A stretch of 45,249 bases of DNA from Granulicella sp. GTDB taxonomy: Bacteria > Acidobacteriota > Terriglobia > Terriglobales > Acidobacteriaceae. The stretch covers positions 1 through 45,249 of the forward strand of contig DAIDKF010000017.1 of assembly GCA_027450185.1 (NCBI GenBank). Direction: 5' to 3'. This document shows, piece by piece, positions 16,464 through 24,738 of this stretch (position 1 is its first letter; every line of letters begins with the position of its first letter). The notes beneath the pieces were generated by a model that was not told the origin of the DNA, searched no databases, and was given only the letters and a program-made list of their open reading frames with translations. Position numbers and translations under genes: made by a program.

Positions 16464-17093
16464 ATGATCCGATACAGGATGACAGCGCAATATACCTATC
16501 GATGGATAACGATTCTGATGCTGTCGTTCATCGTGGCATTTCCTGCCGTGGCAGCATCTGGCCGCAATGTCATTACGGCAACGCAGGTAGCGACTGCGAT
16601 CAGCGAGTTGGGCATGGCGGTTTCTGCCCAGCAGATCACACTCTTGACCGACGCCGTAACGACCAGCGTTGCCCCGTCCCTGAAGGTCCAGTCCATGGAG
16701 CCGTGGGGAGATCGGCGCATGAAGGTCCGCATGGGCTGTGCAAGGCTGGATCAGTGCCTCCCCTTCTATGTCGCAGTCTCGCGAGATCGGCAGAGCACGG
16801 CGAATGCTGCGACTCCGCTCACCGCCGTCTCTCCCTCGTCCCCGGTCACCGCCAGCGCGGGGCGGTCCTCGATGGAGAACCCGCCCAGGACGCCGCGCGC
16901 TGCCAACATTGTCCTGAAGTCCGGTGCGCCCGCCGTCCTCCTTCTCGATGGCAATCACGTGCATATCCAGCTTGTCGTTGTATGTCTTGAAGATGGTGCC
17001 GTAGGTCAAACCATCCGGGTAGCCAGCAAGGACCACCGTCAGAGGTACACCGCCGAGGTATGCAACGGTGGAGTCTTGAAGGGCAGACTATGA
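16464..17093 (+). CDS. flgA: P-ring assembly chaperone FlgA
   Basis: FlgA is a periplasmic chaperone for P-ring assembly by FlgI. The 209-residue product has a signal peptide (about residues 14-31, ending FPAVAA) and a variable middle (about 100-145). The C-terminal SAF-type domain (about 148-209) reads NIVLKSGAPAVLLLDGNHVHIQLVVVCLEDGAVGQTIRVAS, the usual FlgA pattern of a Gly-rich beta clip. Similarity outside that domain is weak, so the call leans on the SAF domain, the signal peptide and its place between flgG and flgH. Confidence 0.87.
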   Translation: MIRYRMTAQYTYRWITILMLSFIVAFPAVAASGRNVITATQVATAISELGMAVSAQQITLLTDAVTTSVAPSLKVQSMEPWGDRRMKVRMGCARLDQCLPFYVAVSRDRQSTANAATPLTAVSPSSPVTASAGRSSMENPPRTPRAANIVLKSGAPAVLLLDGNHVHIQLVVVCLEDGAVGQTIRVASKDHRQRYTAEVCNGGVLKGRL

Positions 17094-17103
17094 GGATGCG
17101 GCG

Positions 17104-17157
17104 ATGAAGACGCGAGCGGCGGTGAAGACACGAGTGGCGATGAAGACGCGCGTATGG
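17104..17157 (+). repeat. Three 18-base tandem units carrying alternative flgH starts
   Basis: Units 17104-17121, 17122-17139 and 17140-17157 share the core TGAAGACGCGAG/CGTGG. Each opens with an in-frame ATG or GTG, so the flgH N-terminus could begin at any of the three. The array encodes repeated KTR motifs just before the signal peptide hydrophobic core. Confidence 0.75.
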
Positions 17158-17859
17158 ATTGCCCTCTCCTTGATTGCAATCTTCCTGGAAGTTGCCATGA
17201 CACCGGCTGCCTTGGCAGCGAAGGGCAAGAAGACGAAGAACGATTCGGCCCAGCTCCGTGCCCAGTACATCGCACAGTTGCAGTTGCAGGATGCCAACCG
17301 TGTCCCGAACAGGACCGTGGGCAGCCTTTGGTCCTCGAACAACAGCCTGGGCGATCTCTCTACCGACTATAAGGCCAGCAAACTGAACGACACCATCGTC
17401 ATCGTCGTGGGGGTCCAGACGACGGCGGCCCAAAGCGGCACCTCTAGTTATCAACGAGCCGTGAAAACCAACTCCGGGATCACTGGACTTGCGGGTGTCG
17501 TGAATACGAACGGGTTGAATCCGCTGTTCAATGCAAACTCCTCGACCCAGCTCGCAGGCGCTGGTGCTACGGGCTCCAACACCACCTTCCAGACCAGTCT
17601 CACCGGACAGGTCATCGACGTCTTGCCCAGCGGTAATCTGGTTGTCGAAGCCCAACGCAATATATTCATGAATAACCAACACGAAGATGTCCTGGTTCGC
17701 GGAGTCGTGCGCCCTGGAGACATCAGTCCAAACAACACCATCTCTTCGGCCCAACTCAGCAGCCTGGAGATTGAGATGAAGGGCAAGGGCATCATCGCGG
17801 ACAGCACCCGCCCGCTCAACCCGATCACCAGGGCCATCTTGTGGCTGGTGGGATTCTGA
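17104..17859 (+). CDS. flgH: Flagellar L-ring protein FlgH
   Basis: FlgH forms the outer-membrane L-ring bushing, which marks the cell as diderm. The 251-residue product has a signal peptide (about 14-38), then SLWSSNNSLGDLSTDYKASKLNDTIVIVV, FQTSLTGQVIDVLPSGNLVVEAQRNIFMNNQHEDVLVRGVVRPGDISPNNTI and LEIEMKGKGIIADSTRP, all typical FlgH motifs. FlgH is usually a lipoprotein with a lipobox Cys. Here the signal ends MTPAALAAKG with no cysteine nearby, so signal-peptidase-I processing is more likely. Start is uncertain: ATG 17104, GTG 17122 and ATG 17140 lie in tandem repeats. flgI follows after six bases. Confidence 0.93.
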   Translation: MKTRAAVKTRVAMKTRVWIALSLIAIFLEVAMTPAALAAKGKKTKNDSAQLRAQYIAQLQLQDANRVPNRTVGSLWSSNNSLGDLSTDYKASKLNDTIVIVVGVQTTAAQSGTSSYQRAVKTNSGITGLAGVVNTNGLNPLFNANSSTQLAGAGATGSNTTFQTSLTGQVIDVLPSGNLVVEAQRNIFMNNQHEDVLVRGVVRPGDISPNNTISSAQLSSLEIEMKGKGIIADSTRPLNPITRAILWLVGF

Positions 17860-17865
17860 GGATCG

Positions 17866-19206
17866 ATGAAGCTTGCACATGCCATCTCGAAGCTGGACGC
17901 CAGAGCTCTCACCCGTTGCGCGCTGGCTCTCTGCCTTCTGCCACACGCGGCGGTTCTGTACGCGGCTACCGCCGTGCCCAACCGCCTGGTGCTGGTCCGG
18001 GACGTCACAACCGTTGAAGGCGTCCGGGATAATCCGTTGGTCGGGTACGGTCTGGTTGTGGGCCTGCATGGAACCGGAGACTCGCAGCAGACCATGTTCA
18101 CCGTACAAACGCTGGCCAATGCAATGGCGAAGATGGGTGTACAGATTCCTCCGCTCACAGCCGTGGTTAAGAATGTTGCGGCCGTGTTCATCACGGCAAC
18201 ACTTCCTCCGTTTGCCCGTCCCGGCGCCAAGCTGGATGTTACCGTCGGTTCGGTCGGCGATGCGCGCAGCCTTGAAGGTGGCGTGCTGCTGATGAGCGAG
18301 TTGCACGGACCAGACGGCGGTGTCTATGCCGTTGCTCAGGGTCCACTCATCATGGGGGGATACTTTGCCGGCAACGGCATGAACGGAAAAGAGGTTAATC
18401 CCGCTAATGTAGGAACCATTCCCGAAGGCGGCATCGTCGAGCGTGACACGGCCGTAGACCTGGCCGGATTCAAGACCGTCTCCCTGCTTCTGCGCAATCC
18501 CGACTTCACCACCGCCACCGAGATTGCCGATGCAGTCAACAACGAATTTCACAAGCCGATCGCATCGGTGCTCGACAGCCGTCGCATCGACGTCAACGTA
18601 GCCAGCGCCTCGGTGCAGTCCGTGCCGCTGCTGATTGCTCGGGTTCAAAACCTGATTCTCAAGGTCTACTCCCCAGCCAAGATCGTCATCAACGAGAGAA
18701 CGGGCACCATTGTCATGGGCGGCAGCGTGAAGCTCTCGCCCGTCTCGGTCATCCACGGCAGCCTGTCCATACAGGTCGTCACCTCGTATACTCCGGCGAT
18801 GCCGGTTGGACTGCTGCCGTCGCCGGATGCTTTTGGGCCGCAGGGCCAGCAGGGTCAGCAGGGAGCCCCTGGGCAACAGAATCAGCAGGGTGCTGCGGGA
18901 CAGCAGAACCAGCAGGCAAACACCGGGCAACAGAATCAACAGGGAAATGCGGGGCAGCAGAATCAGCAGGCAGCCATGGGACTCTCGGGGCCCATGGGAA
19001 TGATGCCTCCTCCGGTGCTTGTGCCGCAGACGACGGTGAGCGTCAACGACGCTCCCGCCCAGTCGATACGGCTGGAAGAGGGCGCCAACGTGGATGAGCT
19101 GGTCAATGGCCTGCACGCCATCGGCGCCACGGCCCACGATGTAGTGGCCATCCTGCAGGCCATACAGGCCGAGGGCGGAATGCAAGCGGACTTGGAGGTC
19201 CAGTAG
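17866..19206 (+). CDS. flgI: Flagellar P-ring protein FlgI with Gln-rich insert
   Basis: FlgI is the periplasmic P-ring subunit around the rod. The 446-residue product has a signal peptide (about 20-37) and the canonical body from VRDVTTVEGVRDNPLVGYGLVVGLHGTGDSQQTMFTVQTL to PAKIVINERTGTIVMGGSVKLSPVSVIHGSLSI. The family C-terminus follows after an insert (VDELVNGLHAIGATAHDVVAILQAIQAEG). Residues 327-371 are a low-complexity insert of GQQNQQ repeats that makes it about 70-80 residues longer than typical FlgI (about 365). The insert lies where FlgI is usually a short variable loop. flgJ starts on the base after the stop. Confidence 0.96.
   Translation: MKLAHAISKLDARALTRCALALCLLPHAAVLYAATAVPNRLVLVRDVTTVEGVRDNPLVGYGLVVGLHGTGDSQQTMFTVQTLANAMAKMGVQIPPLTAVVKNVAAVFITATLPPFARPGAKLDVTVGSVGDARSLEGGVLLMSELHGPDGGVYAVAQGPLIMGGYFAGNGMNGKEVNPANVGTIPEGGIVERDTAVDLAGFKTVSLLLRNPDFTTATEIADAVNNEFHKPIASVLDSRRIDVNVASASVQSVPLLIARVQNLILKVYSPAKIVINERTGTIVMGGSVKLSPVSVIHGSLSIQVVTSYTPAMPVGLLPSPDAFGPQGQQGQQGAPGQQNQQGAAGQQNQQANTGQQNQQGNAGQQNQQAAMGLSGPMGMMPPPVLVPQTTVSVNDAPAQSIRLEEGANVDELVNGLHAIGATAHDVVAILQAIQAEGGMQADLEVQ
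18844..18978 (+). repeat. 27-base minisatellite in flgI encoding GQQNQQ repeats
   Basis: Four in-frame 27-base units (18871-18897, 18898-18924, 18925-18951, 18952-18978) each encode GQQNQQ plus three small residues. A looser preceding unit (18844-18870) encodes GQQGQQGAP. All lengths are multiples of three, so unit gain or loss would keep the frame. Confidence 0.9.
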
Positions 19207-19620
19207 ATGGGAACGAGCACAGGTCTTGGTTCATTGAGCACACAAACGTCCCTCCTTCAAATGAAGGAGGACCGCCTGATCCAACAGATGAACTCTCCCA
19301 AGAGCTTGGCCGATGACGCCAGGATCGACAAGGGAGCCCAGCAGTTTGAGGCTATCCTGATGGGTAGTTGGCTCAATGAGGCAGAGCAGTCTTTTGGTAG
19401 CGTCCCCGGCGGCGATGACGACCAGGATTCCGGAGGAGAGCAGATGATGAGTCTCGGAATCCAGTCCTTGGCCACCTCGCTGGCGGCATCGGGCGGCATC
19501 GGAATCGCCAAGATGGTGGCCTCGGCCATGCACGCTGTGGCCAATAGATCCACCGTGCAGCCCAACGCCGCTGCAGCATCCGGCCAAATGACGGGAATGA
19601 AGAGTGTTCTGAAAAAATGA
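19207..19620 (+). CDS. flgJ: Rod-binding protein FlgJ, N-terminal type
   Basis: A 137-residue protein matching the rod-scaffold half of FlgJ: GAQQFEAILMGSWLNEAEQSF at about 45-65 and the Gly/Ile-rich segment MMSLGIQSLATSLAASGGIGIAKMVASAM at 79-107. This half helps rod polymerisation in the periplasm. The muramidase half present in enterobacterial FlgJ is absent, as in many other phyla, so another enzyme must open peptidoglycan for the rod. The start follows the flgI stop directly, and a sigma-28 promoter for the next gene lies just beyond its stop. Confidence 0.9.
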   Translation: MGTSTGLGSLSTQTSLLQMKEDRLIQQMNSPKSLADDARIDKGAQQFEAILMGSWLNEAEQSFGSVPGGDDDQDSGGEQMMSLGIQSLATSLAASGGIGIAKMVASAMHAVANRSTVQPNAAAASGQMTGMKSVLKK

Positions 19621-19632
19621 TGAGAATACCCC

Positions 19633-19660
19633 TAAACTTTTCCCTCAAGGATGCCGATAC
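19633..19660 (+). promoter_or_regulatory. Sigma-28 (FliA) promoter upstream of flgM
   Basis: TAAA at 19633-19636, 16 bases, then GCCGATAC at 19653-19660 matches the FliA consensus TAAA-N15-GCCGATAA in seven of eight -10 positions, with one extra spacer base. It lies 27 bases before flgM and would drive flgM-flgN-flgK-flgL. Confidence 0.75.
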
Positions 19661-19687
19661 TTACAGCGGTGCACTCTTGGAGGTGTC

Positions 19688-19996
19688 ATGAGAATCGATC
19701 TATCGAACGCAGCGGCCGGTCAACTCTCGAACGATTTGAGTTCGACAAAGGTTGCTGCCCAGAGTGGTGCCCAGAGTACTACCCAGACAGCCACGCAGTC
19801 GGGTAGCTTAAGTGGCGAGGACCACGCGACGCTTACCTCCGGCACGACATCCCTTGGCGCCCTCGTGAGTACCGCCCTCAATTCGCCCGCCGTGCGGCAA
19901 GACAAGGTAGATAGTCTGCGTCAAGCCATCACCAGCGGTCAGTATCGGATCGATCCATCCAGCATCGCTGCATCCATGGCGGGAGAATCCGCTTGA
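19688..19996 (+). CDS. flgM: Anti-sigma-28 factor FlgM
   Basis: FlgM holds FliA inactive until the hook is finished, then is exported through the flagellum. The 102-residue product has a disordered, Gln/Ser/Thr-rich N-terminal half with short repeats (QSGAQSTTQTATQSGS). The sigma-binding half at about 67-98 reads VRQDKVDSLRQAITSGQYRIDPSSIAASM, the typical FlgM pattern. TTGGAGGTG lies before the ATG. It sits behind a FliA-type promoter, which gives the usual autoregulatory loop with fliA at 10409. Confidence 0.92.
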   Translation: MRIDLSNAAAGQLSNDLSSTKVAAQSGAQSTTQTATQSGSLSGEDHATLTSGTTSLGALVSTALNSPAVRQDKVDSLRQAITSGQYRIDPSSIAASMAGESA

Positions 19997-20055
19997 AATC
20001 CTTTGCGGCCTAGGTAGGTTGCCCGACTGAAGAGCACGCACAGAGAGTACCACTC

Positions 20056-20496
20056 ATGACAGGTGCTGTTGTCCCGGATCCAAATCGACAGGCTGCCGAA
20101 TATCTCCACCTCCTGCAGTCCCTGGCGGAGGAGCTTGAGGTGGCCATGCGTGCCATCTCCCGCAACGCTCTGCTGGATTTCGAGGAAAGCCTGATGGATC
20201 AGGAGGCGCTTGGCGCAAGACTCCGAATGTTGGCCAGCGAAGCATCTCTCTTCCGCCAGCGGAATCCTGCGGAAGTCTCAGCGGATTCTCCAGCAGGGAT
20301 CGACAGCGAGCTGGCGAGTCGGATCATTCGTGCCAGCACAACCCTTCAGCAGCTTAATCGGGAGTATGCGGCCCTGCTTCAGTATTCCAGCCGTTCGGCG
20401 GCCATGATGGTGTCCCTCTTGAGCGGATGCAAGGGGCAATTTCAGGAGGCTTCTGGCCCCAGGCTGAAGGTTCAGACCTGGTCCTGCCAGATGTAA
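20056..20496 (+). CDS. flgN: Flagellar export chaperone FlgN
   Basis: FlgN is the cytoplasmic chaperone for the hook-filament junction proteins FlgK and FlgL. The 146-residue product is helical, with a long N-terminal coiled coil (AEYLHLLQSLAEELEVAMRAISRNALLDFEESLMDQEAL). A second helix runs about 85-120 (ELASRIIRASTTLQQLNREYAALLQYSSRSAAMM). This fits the FlgN family, whose sequence conservation is low. Position between flgM and its substrates flgK and flgL is the strongest support. flgK starts five bases after the stop. Confidence 0.85.
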   Translation: MTGAVVPDPNRQAAEYLHLLQSLAEELEVAMRAISRNALLDFEESLMDQEALGARLRMLASEASLFRQRNPAEVSADSPAGIDSELASRIIRASTTLQQLNREYAALLQYSSRSAAMMVSLLSGCKGQFQEASGPRLKVQTWSCQM

Positions 20497-20501
20497 TCAC
20501 C

Positions 20502-21869
20502 ATGGGTGGATTGAATACAACGCTCTCGATCGGCACGCAGGCGCTGGATGCGGCGCAGGGAGCGCTGACTGCTACAAGCAACAACATCGCCAACGTCAAC
20601 ACTCCGGGATATACGGAGGAGGTAGCCCAGCTCAGCGAGAATGGGATGACGGTGTCAGGCGACAACGTCACCGGTGGAGGCGTCACGCTCGATGGCCTCC
20701 AGAGTACACAGGACCAATTGCTTAACCTGCAGATTCAGCAGCAGACATCGCTCCAGAGCAGCGCCAACACTGTGTCCGCAAGCCTTCAGCAGGTTCAGAC
20801 GTACTTCACCACCACGGGCACAGACATCGCCAGTGCGCTGACGGCATTTTCGACCAACCTTGCAGCGCTGTCCGCAAGCCCGTCAAGCGCCGCCACCCAG
20901 CAAGGCGTCCTTTCGAGCGGACAGAATTTAGCCAATGCGTTCAACACCACGGCGAACGCTCTAACCACAGCGCAGTCGTCTGCTGACGGCCTGGTCACGG
21001 AATCGGTGGCGCAGATTAACACGCTCACCGCTCAAATCGCGCAGTTGAACGGGCAGGTCACACAGTTGACCACGTCCGGGCAGGATGCCGGTACGGTTCA
21101 AGACCAACTCAACCAGTCCGTGCAACAGTTGTCCGGATTGACGGGGATCTCGGTAACCCAGGGTGCTGCCGGAGTGACGATCACCACGGGCAACGGAACG
21201 CCGCTGGTGATCGGCAATCAGAGCTTCACCCTGCAGACCACCACGGGCAGCAACGGCTTCCAACAGGTGCTGGATTCCAACGGCAACAACATCACAGCCT
21301 CCATCCAGGGAGGTCAACTTGGTGGGGCAATCCAGGTTCGCGATCAGACGATACCCGGCCTCCTCTCGCAACTGAACACGCTGGCCAGCCAGTTTGCCAC
21401 CAGCTTCAACGCCGCCCAGACCGGAGGGGCTGACTCCAACGGCAATCCGGGTGTGGACTTCTTCACCCTTCCCACGAACCCCGCAGATGCCGCTTCGGGA
21501 ATGAGTGTAGCGATTACCAATCCCGCGCTGATCGCCATCAATGCGACGGGCACCACGGGCGGTAACGCCAATGTTGCAAGCCTCTCCGCGGCGCTCACCA
21601 GCACGCTGCCGTCAGGTCAGACGCCCGCGAATGCCTATGCCAGCCTGGTCTTCGACGTGGGCACTCAAGCCTCAAATGCCACTACGCAATCGACGGCTAT
21701 CGGCAAGAGTCTTCTGCAACTCACCAATCAACAGGGTTCCATCTCTGGCGTAAATATCGACGACGAGACCGCCAATCTCATTCGATTCCAGACGGCATAT
21801 GAGGCGGGCGCGCGCATCGTAAGCACCATTCAGCAGCTCAGTGCGGACACCATCAACATGATCTCCTAA
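20502..21869 (+). CDS. flgK: Hook-filament junction protein FlgK
   Basis: FlgK (HAP1) joins hook to filament. The 455-residue product starts with the rod/hook-type signature (LSIGTQALDAAQGALTATSNNIANVNTPGYTEEVAQL). A helical coiled region (about 75-230) follows, with TAQIAQLNGQVTQL, and it ends with NIDDETANLIRFQTAYEAGARIVSTIQQLSADTINMIS, all typical of FlgK. ATG 20502 is preferred; the frame is open back to 20427 inside flgN, but residues before 20502 are not conserved. Transcription probably comes from the sigma-28 promoter before flgM. Confidence 0.95.
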   Translation: MGGLNTTLSIGTQALDAAQGALTATSNNIANVNTPGYTEEVAQLSENGMTVSGDNVTGGGVTLDGLQSTQDQLLNLQIQQQTSLQSSANTVSASLQQVQTYFTTTGTDIASALTAFSTNLAALSASPSSAATQQGVLSSGQNLANAFNTTANALTTAQSSADGLVTESVAQINTLTAQIAQLNGQVTQLTTSGQDAGTVQDQLNQSVQQLSGLTGISVTQGAAGVTITTGNGTPLVIGNQSFTLQTTTGSNGFQQVLDSNGNNITASIQGGQLGGAIQVRDQTIPGLLSQLNTLASQFATSFNAAQTGGADSNGNPGVDFFTLPTNPADAASGMSVAITNPALIAINATGTTGGNANVASLSAALTSTLPSGQTPANAYASLVFDVGTQASNATTQSTAIGKSLLQLTNQQGSISGVNIDDETANLIRFQTAYEAGARIVSTIQQLSADTINMIS

Positions 21870-21886
21870 GGAGCCTTCCGGCCGCC

Positions 21887-22786
21887 ATGCAAGTCAATCC
21901 AAACCAGACGCCCAACATCATCGCCGACCTCCAGCAGAGCCAGTCGGCTCTCAACACAGCGCTACAGCAGGTGGCCACGGGCCTCAGCGTCAGCGTGCCT
22001 TCCGACAATCCAACCGCATCCGCCGCCATGGTGCAGAACACCATCGAGACCGGCAACGTGGATCAGTACACCCAGAACATCAGCACCGTCCTTGCTACAG
22101 TGAAGTCGGCCAGCTCTGTGTTGAGTAACGTCGTGACAAACCTTACCCAGGCGGTTTCGCTCGGTACCGAGGGCGCCAATGGTACCAACACCACAGCCAA
22201 TTTACAGGCAATTGCCACGCAGGTCCAAGGCGTCCTGAGTAGCGTGGTATCGGAGGCCAACACGTCGGTCGCAGGGTCTTTTCTGTTCGGAGGAACCGGT
22301 ACAACCCCTCCATACACGGCCGATTCCACCTCACCGACCGGCTATACCTACAACGGCACCAGCGCGGTGAGTTCGGTGGCTGTCGGCGATCAACTGAACG
22401 TTCAGGTGAACCTTCCCGGCAGTCAGGTCTTCTCCAACTCCAGCAACAACGTGTTGGGTTCGCTAAACTCATTGGTCACAGCATTGCAAAGCGGCAACAC
22501 CTCGGCGATCAGCACCGCCACGACCGCTGTCAGCTCGGCGATTAGCTACATCGGTCAGCAACAAGCCTTTTACAGCAATGCCGAGAGTCAGTTGAACTCG
22601 CAGGATACCTTTCTTCAGCAGGACACCGTATCCCTGACATCGCAGGCCACCAATCTGGTGGGCGTCAACATGGCGACTGCTGCGACAAATCTGACTCAGG
22701 CCGAGACCGACAACAGCGCCGCCATGGCAGCCGCAGCCAAGGTGATGCCCAACACATTGCTCAACTACCTTGCCCCACCTGCTTAA
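21887..22786 (+). CDS. flgL: Hook-filament junction protein FlgL
   Basis: FlgL (HAP3) is the second junction protein, related to flagellin. The 299-residue product has the flagellin-like N-terminus (IIADLQQSQSALNTALQQVATGLSVSVPSDNPTASAAMV) and C-terminal helix (SLTSQATNLVGVNMATAATNLTQAETDNSAAMAAAAKVMP). SFLFGGTGTTPPY is the usual FlgL GxFLFGG-type motif. It ends the flagellar run; no flagellin gene follows, and the next gene is convergent on the other strand. The terminus ends shortly after LLNYL, as in other FlgL proteins. Confidence 0.94.
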   Translation: MQVNPNQTPNIIADLQQSQSALNTALQQVATGLSVSVPSDNPTASAAMVQNTIETGNVDQYTQNISTVLATVKSASSVLSNVVTNLTQAVSLGTEGANGTNTTANLQAIATQVQGVLSSVVSEANTSVAGSFLFGGTGTTPPYTADSTSPTGYTYNGTSAVSSVAVGDQLNVQVNLPGSQVFSNSSNNVLGSLNSLVTALQSGNTSAISTATTAVSSAISYIGQQQAFYSNAESQLNSQDTFLQQDTVSLTSQATNLVGVNMATAATNLTQAETDNSAAMAAAAKVMPNTLLNYLAPPA

Positions 22787-22857
22787 TATGACTGCCGCAC
22801 AGGCAGGTTCGCTCGTAGCCGTGCGCCACTCCACCGAGCATGCATCGCGCGCAGCGC

Positions 22858-24561
22858 CTACGCCAGCTCCAACTCGATCGTCCCCGTCTCGCAGTCAAGC
22901 TTCACGATGCGAAAGCTGCGAACCTGCCCCAACCCAAGCGGTTCCGGCTTATTTGGCGACGCCGTCGCACCACCCTTCCACCGCTCACTCAGCATCGATG
23001 TAAGCGACGATAGATCCACCCCTGCGTTACTCCTGCTCTCCGCCGCGGCGGCCGTGCCGGTCGCAATCGGACACAGAGCGCGAATCCCTTCGCCCAGCTC
23101 AATCACAGCAGTCTCCGGCGCGTGCTCGACCACTCGCCCGGAGACCACATCCCCCGTTTTGTGTTCCTCCATGTATTCGCCCAGGCTGGTTGGCACCAAC
23201 TGCTTCATGCTCAGCTTGATCTGCCGCTTCTGCGCATCCATCCCGATCACCTGCGCCTTCACCATCTCTCCCACGCGCAGCACATCCTGGGGATGATGAA
23301 CATGGCGGTCCGCAGTAATCTCGCTCACATGGACCAGCCCCTCGACTCCCTCGGCCAACTGCACGAATGCACCAAACTTCATCAGTCGCGTCACCGGGCC
23401 CTCCATCGCCGAGCCCACCGGAAACTTCTTTGGAACCTCACTCCACGGATCGCCCAGCGCCTGTTTCAGTCCCAGCGAAATTCTCCGTTCCGCCGGGTTC
23501 ACCGACAGAATCACAGCCTCGACCGTCTCGCCTTCCTTCAGCATGTCGCTGGGCTTTCTCACCTTCTTCACCCACGACATCTCCGACACATGAATGAGCC
23601 CCTCGACTCCCGGCTCCAACTCCACGAACGCTCCGAAGTCCATTAGTCGCACAACCGTGCCCGTGATCCGTTGCCCCGGCAGATATTTCTCCGCCACAGC
23701 ATCCCACGGCTCCGGCTGCAGTTGTTTCATCCCCAGCGAGATGCGCTTCGCCTCTGCATCGACGCTGAGGATCTTCACCTCCACCTGCTGGCCCACGCTC
23801 AGCACATCCTCCGGAGTCTTCAATCGACTCCACGCAATATCTCCGACATGCAGCAGTCCATCGATTCCACCCAGATCGACAAACGCGCCATACGGCGTCA
23901 TGCTGCGCACCTGTCCACTCACAACCTCGCCCACGCGAATCTCCGCAAAGCGTGTCCCCTGCAGCGCCTTCACCTCTTCTTCGGCGATCACGCGGCGATC
24001 CACCACCACATCTTCCTCAACCGTATCGAGCTTGATGATGCGGCACGTGATCTCCTGCCCAACCAACTTCTCCATCTCGGCAGCCTCGCGCACGCCGCTT
24101 CGCGAGGCAGGCATAAACGCGCGCGCGCCCACATCTACTGAGAGTCCGCCCTTCACCACCGCCGTCACCGTTCCCACCACCGCCGCCTTCTGTTCAAACG
24201 CTTCTTGCAGCGAAGCCCAGTCGGTCGCCTGCGCCACCCGCAGCAGCGACAGCTCGTAGTACCGCTCCGGATTGCGCCCCGTCACCGAGACCGCAAACGT
24301 ATTCCCTGGTACCACGCCCTCAGCGTCGCGCGGAAACGCGCTGCGCAGCAAAATCCCCTCCGTCTTGTACCCGATGTCAAGGTACACCGCCTCTGCGTCC
24401 ATCGAGACGACCGTACCTTCCAGTTGCCTCGCATCGCCCTCGGCCTTATGCGTATGGGTGTGCTCAAACTCCGCCAGCACCTCGCCAAATGATTCAGCGG
24501 GCGTTTCGGTCAGGGCTTCATTCTCAGCGGAGGCGTCAGGGATCATCTCGTCAGGCATCAT
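22858..24561 (-). CDS. rpsA: 30S ribosomal protein S1-like, six S1 domains
   Basis: A 567-residue RNA-binding protein with an acidic N-terminus and six S1 (OB-fold) repeats at about residues 46-108, 125-190, 205-275, 292-362, 378-448 and 465-520. The middle repeats are strongest (SMTPYGAFVDLGGIDGLLHVGDIAW; LMDFGAFVELEPGVEGLIHVSEMSW; LMKFGAFVQLAEGVEGLVHVSEI), as in ribosomal S1 proteins that bind mRNA at the 30S platform. The first two and last repeats are more divergent, also as in S1. The start is one of two adjacent ATGs at the 5' end. It may be the main rpsA or a paralogue; the usual cmk neighbour is not seen. Confidence 0.88.
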   Translation of the reverse strand: MMPDEMIPDASAENEALTETPAESFGEVLAEFEHTHTHKAEGDARQLEGTVVSMDAEAVYLDIGYKTEGILLRSAFPRDAEGVVPGNTFAVSVTGRNPERYYELSLLRVAQATDWASLQEAFEQKAAVVGTVTAVVKGGLSVDVGARAFMPASRSGVREAAEMEKLVGQEITCRIIKLDTVEEDVVVDRRVIAEEEVKALQGTRFAEIRVGEVVSGQVRSMTPYGAFVDLGGIDGLLHVGDIAWSRLKTPEDVLSVGQQVEVKILSVDAEAKRISLGMKQLQPEPWDAVAEKYLPGQRITGTVVRLMDFGAFVELEPGVEGLIHVSEMSWVKKVRKPSDMLKEGETVEAVILSVNPAERRISLGLKQALGDPWSEVPKKFPVGSAMEGPVTRLMKFGAFVQLAEGVEGLVHVSEITADRHVHHPQDVLRVGEMVKAQVIGMDAQKRQIKLSMKQLVPTSLGEYMEEHKTGDVVSGRVVEHAPETAVIELGEGIRALCPIATGTAAAAESRSNAGVDLSSLTSMLSERWKGGATASPNKPEPLGLGQVRSFRIVKLDCETGTIELELA

Positions 24562-24738
24562 AGTCTGCCTATCATTTTGTCACGAACCGCATCCTGCTGG
24601 TCAGACTGTGCGCCATCACGCCAAACCACGCGCCATCTCGATCCGATCCACGCGGCTCGTTGCGCAGCACAGTGAAGAGCGGCTGTATTTTGCTCTCACG
24701 CCAGTACGCTCTCACGCCACCAGCATCCACGTTTCGCA

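Noticed and set aside
18844-18978. The flgI repeat considered as a CRISPR or intergenic satellite.
   Set aside because: It is a continuous in-frame coding repeat without spacers, inside a conserved protein.
16846-19185. A 779-codon open frame antisense to flgA-flgH-flgI.
   Set aside because: It has no domain pattern and mirrors three well-supported flagellar genes on the other strand.
22792-22806. CTGCC-GCACA-GGCAG hairpin as a terminator after flgL.
   Set aside because: Only five pairs and no T-run; too weak to call.
24692-24719. Direct repeat GCTCTCACGCCA twice upstream of the RpsA-like gene.
   Set aside because: Only two 12-base copies, with no promoter features that would tie them to regulation.
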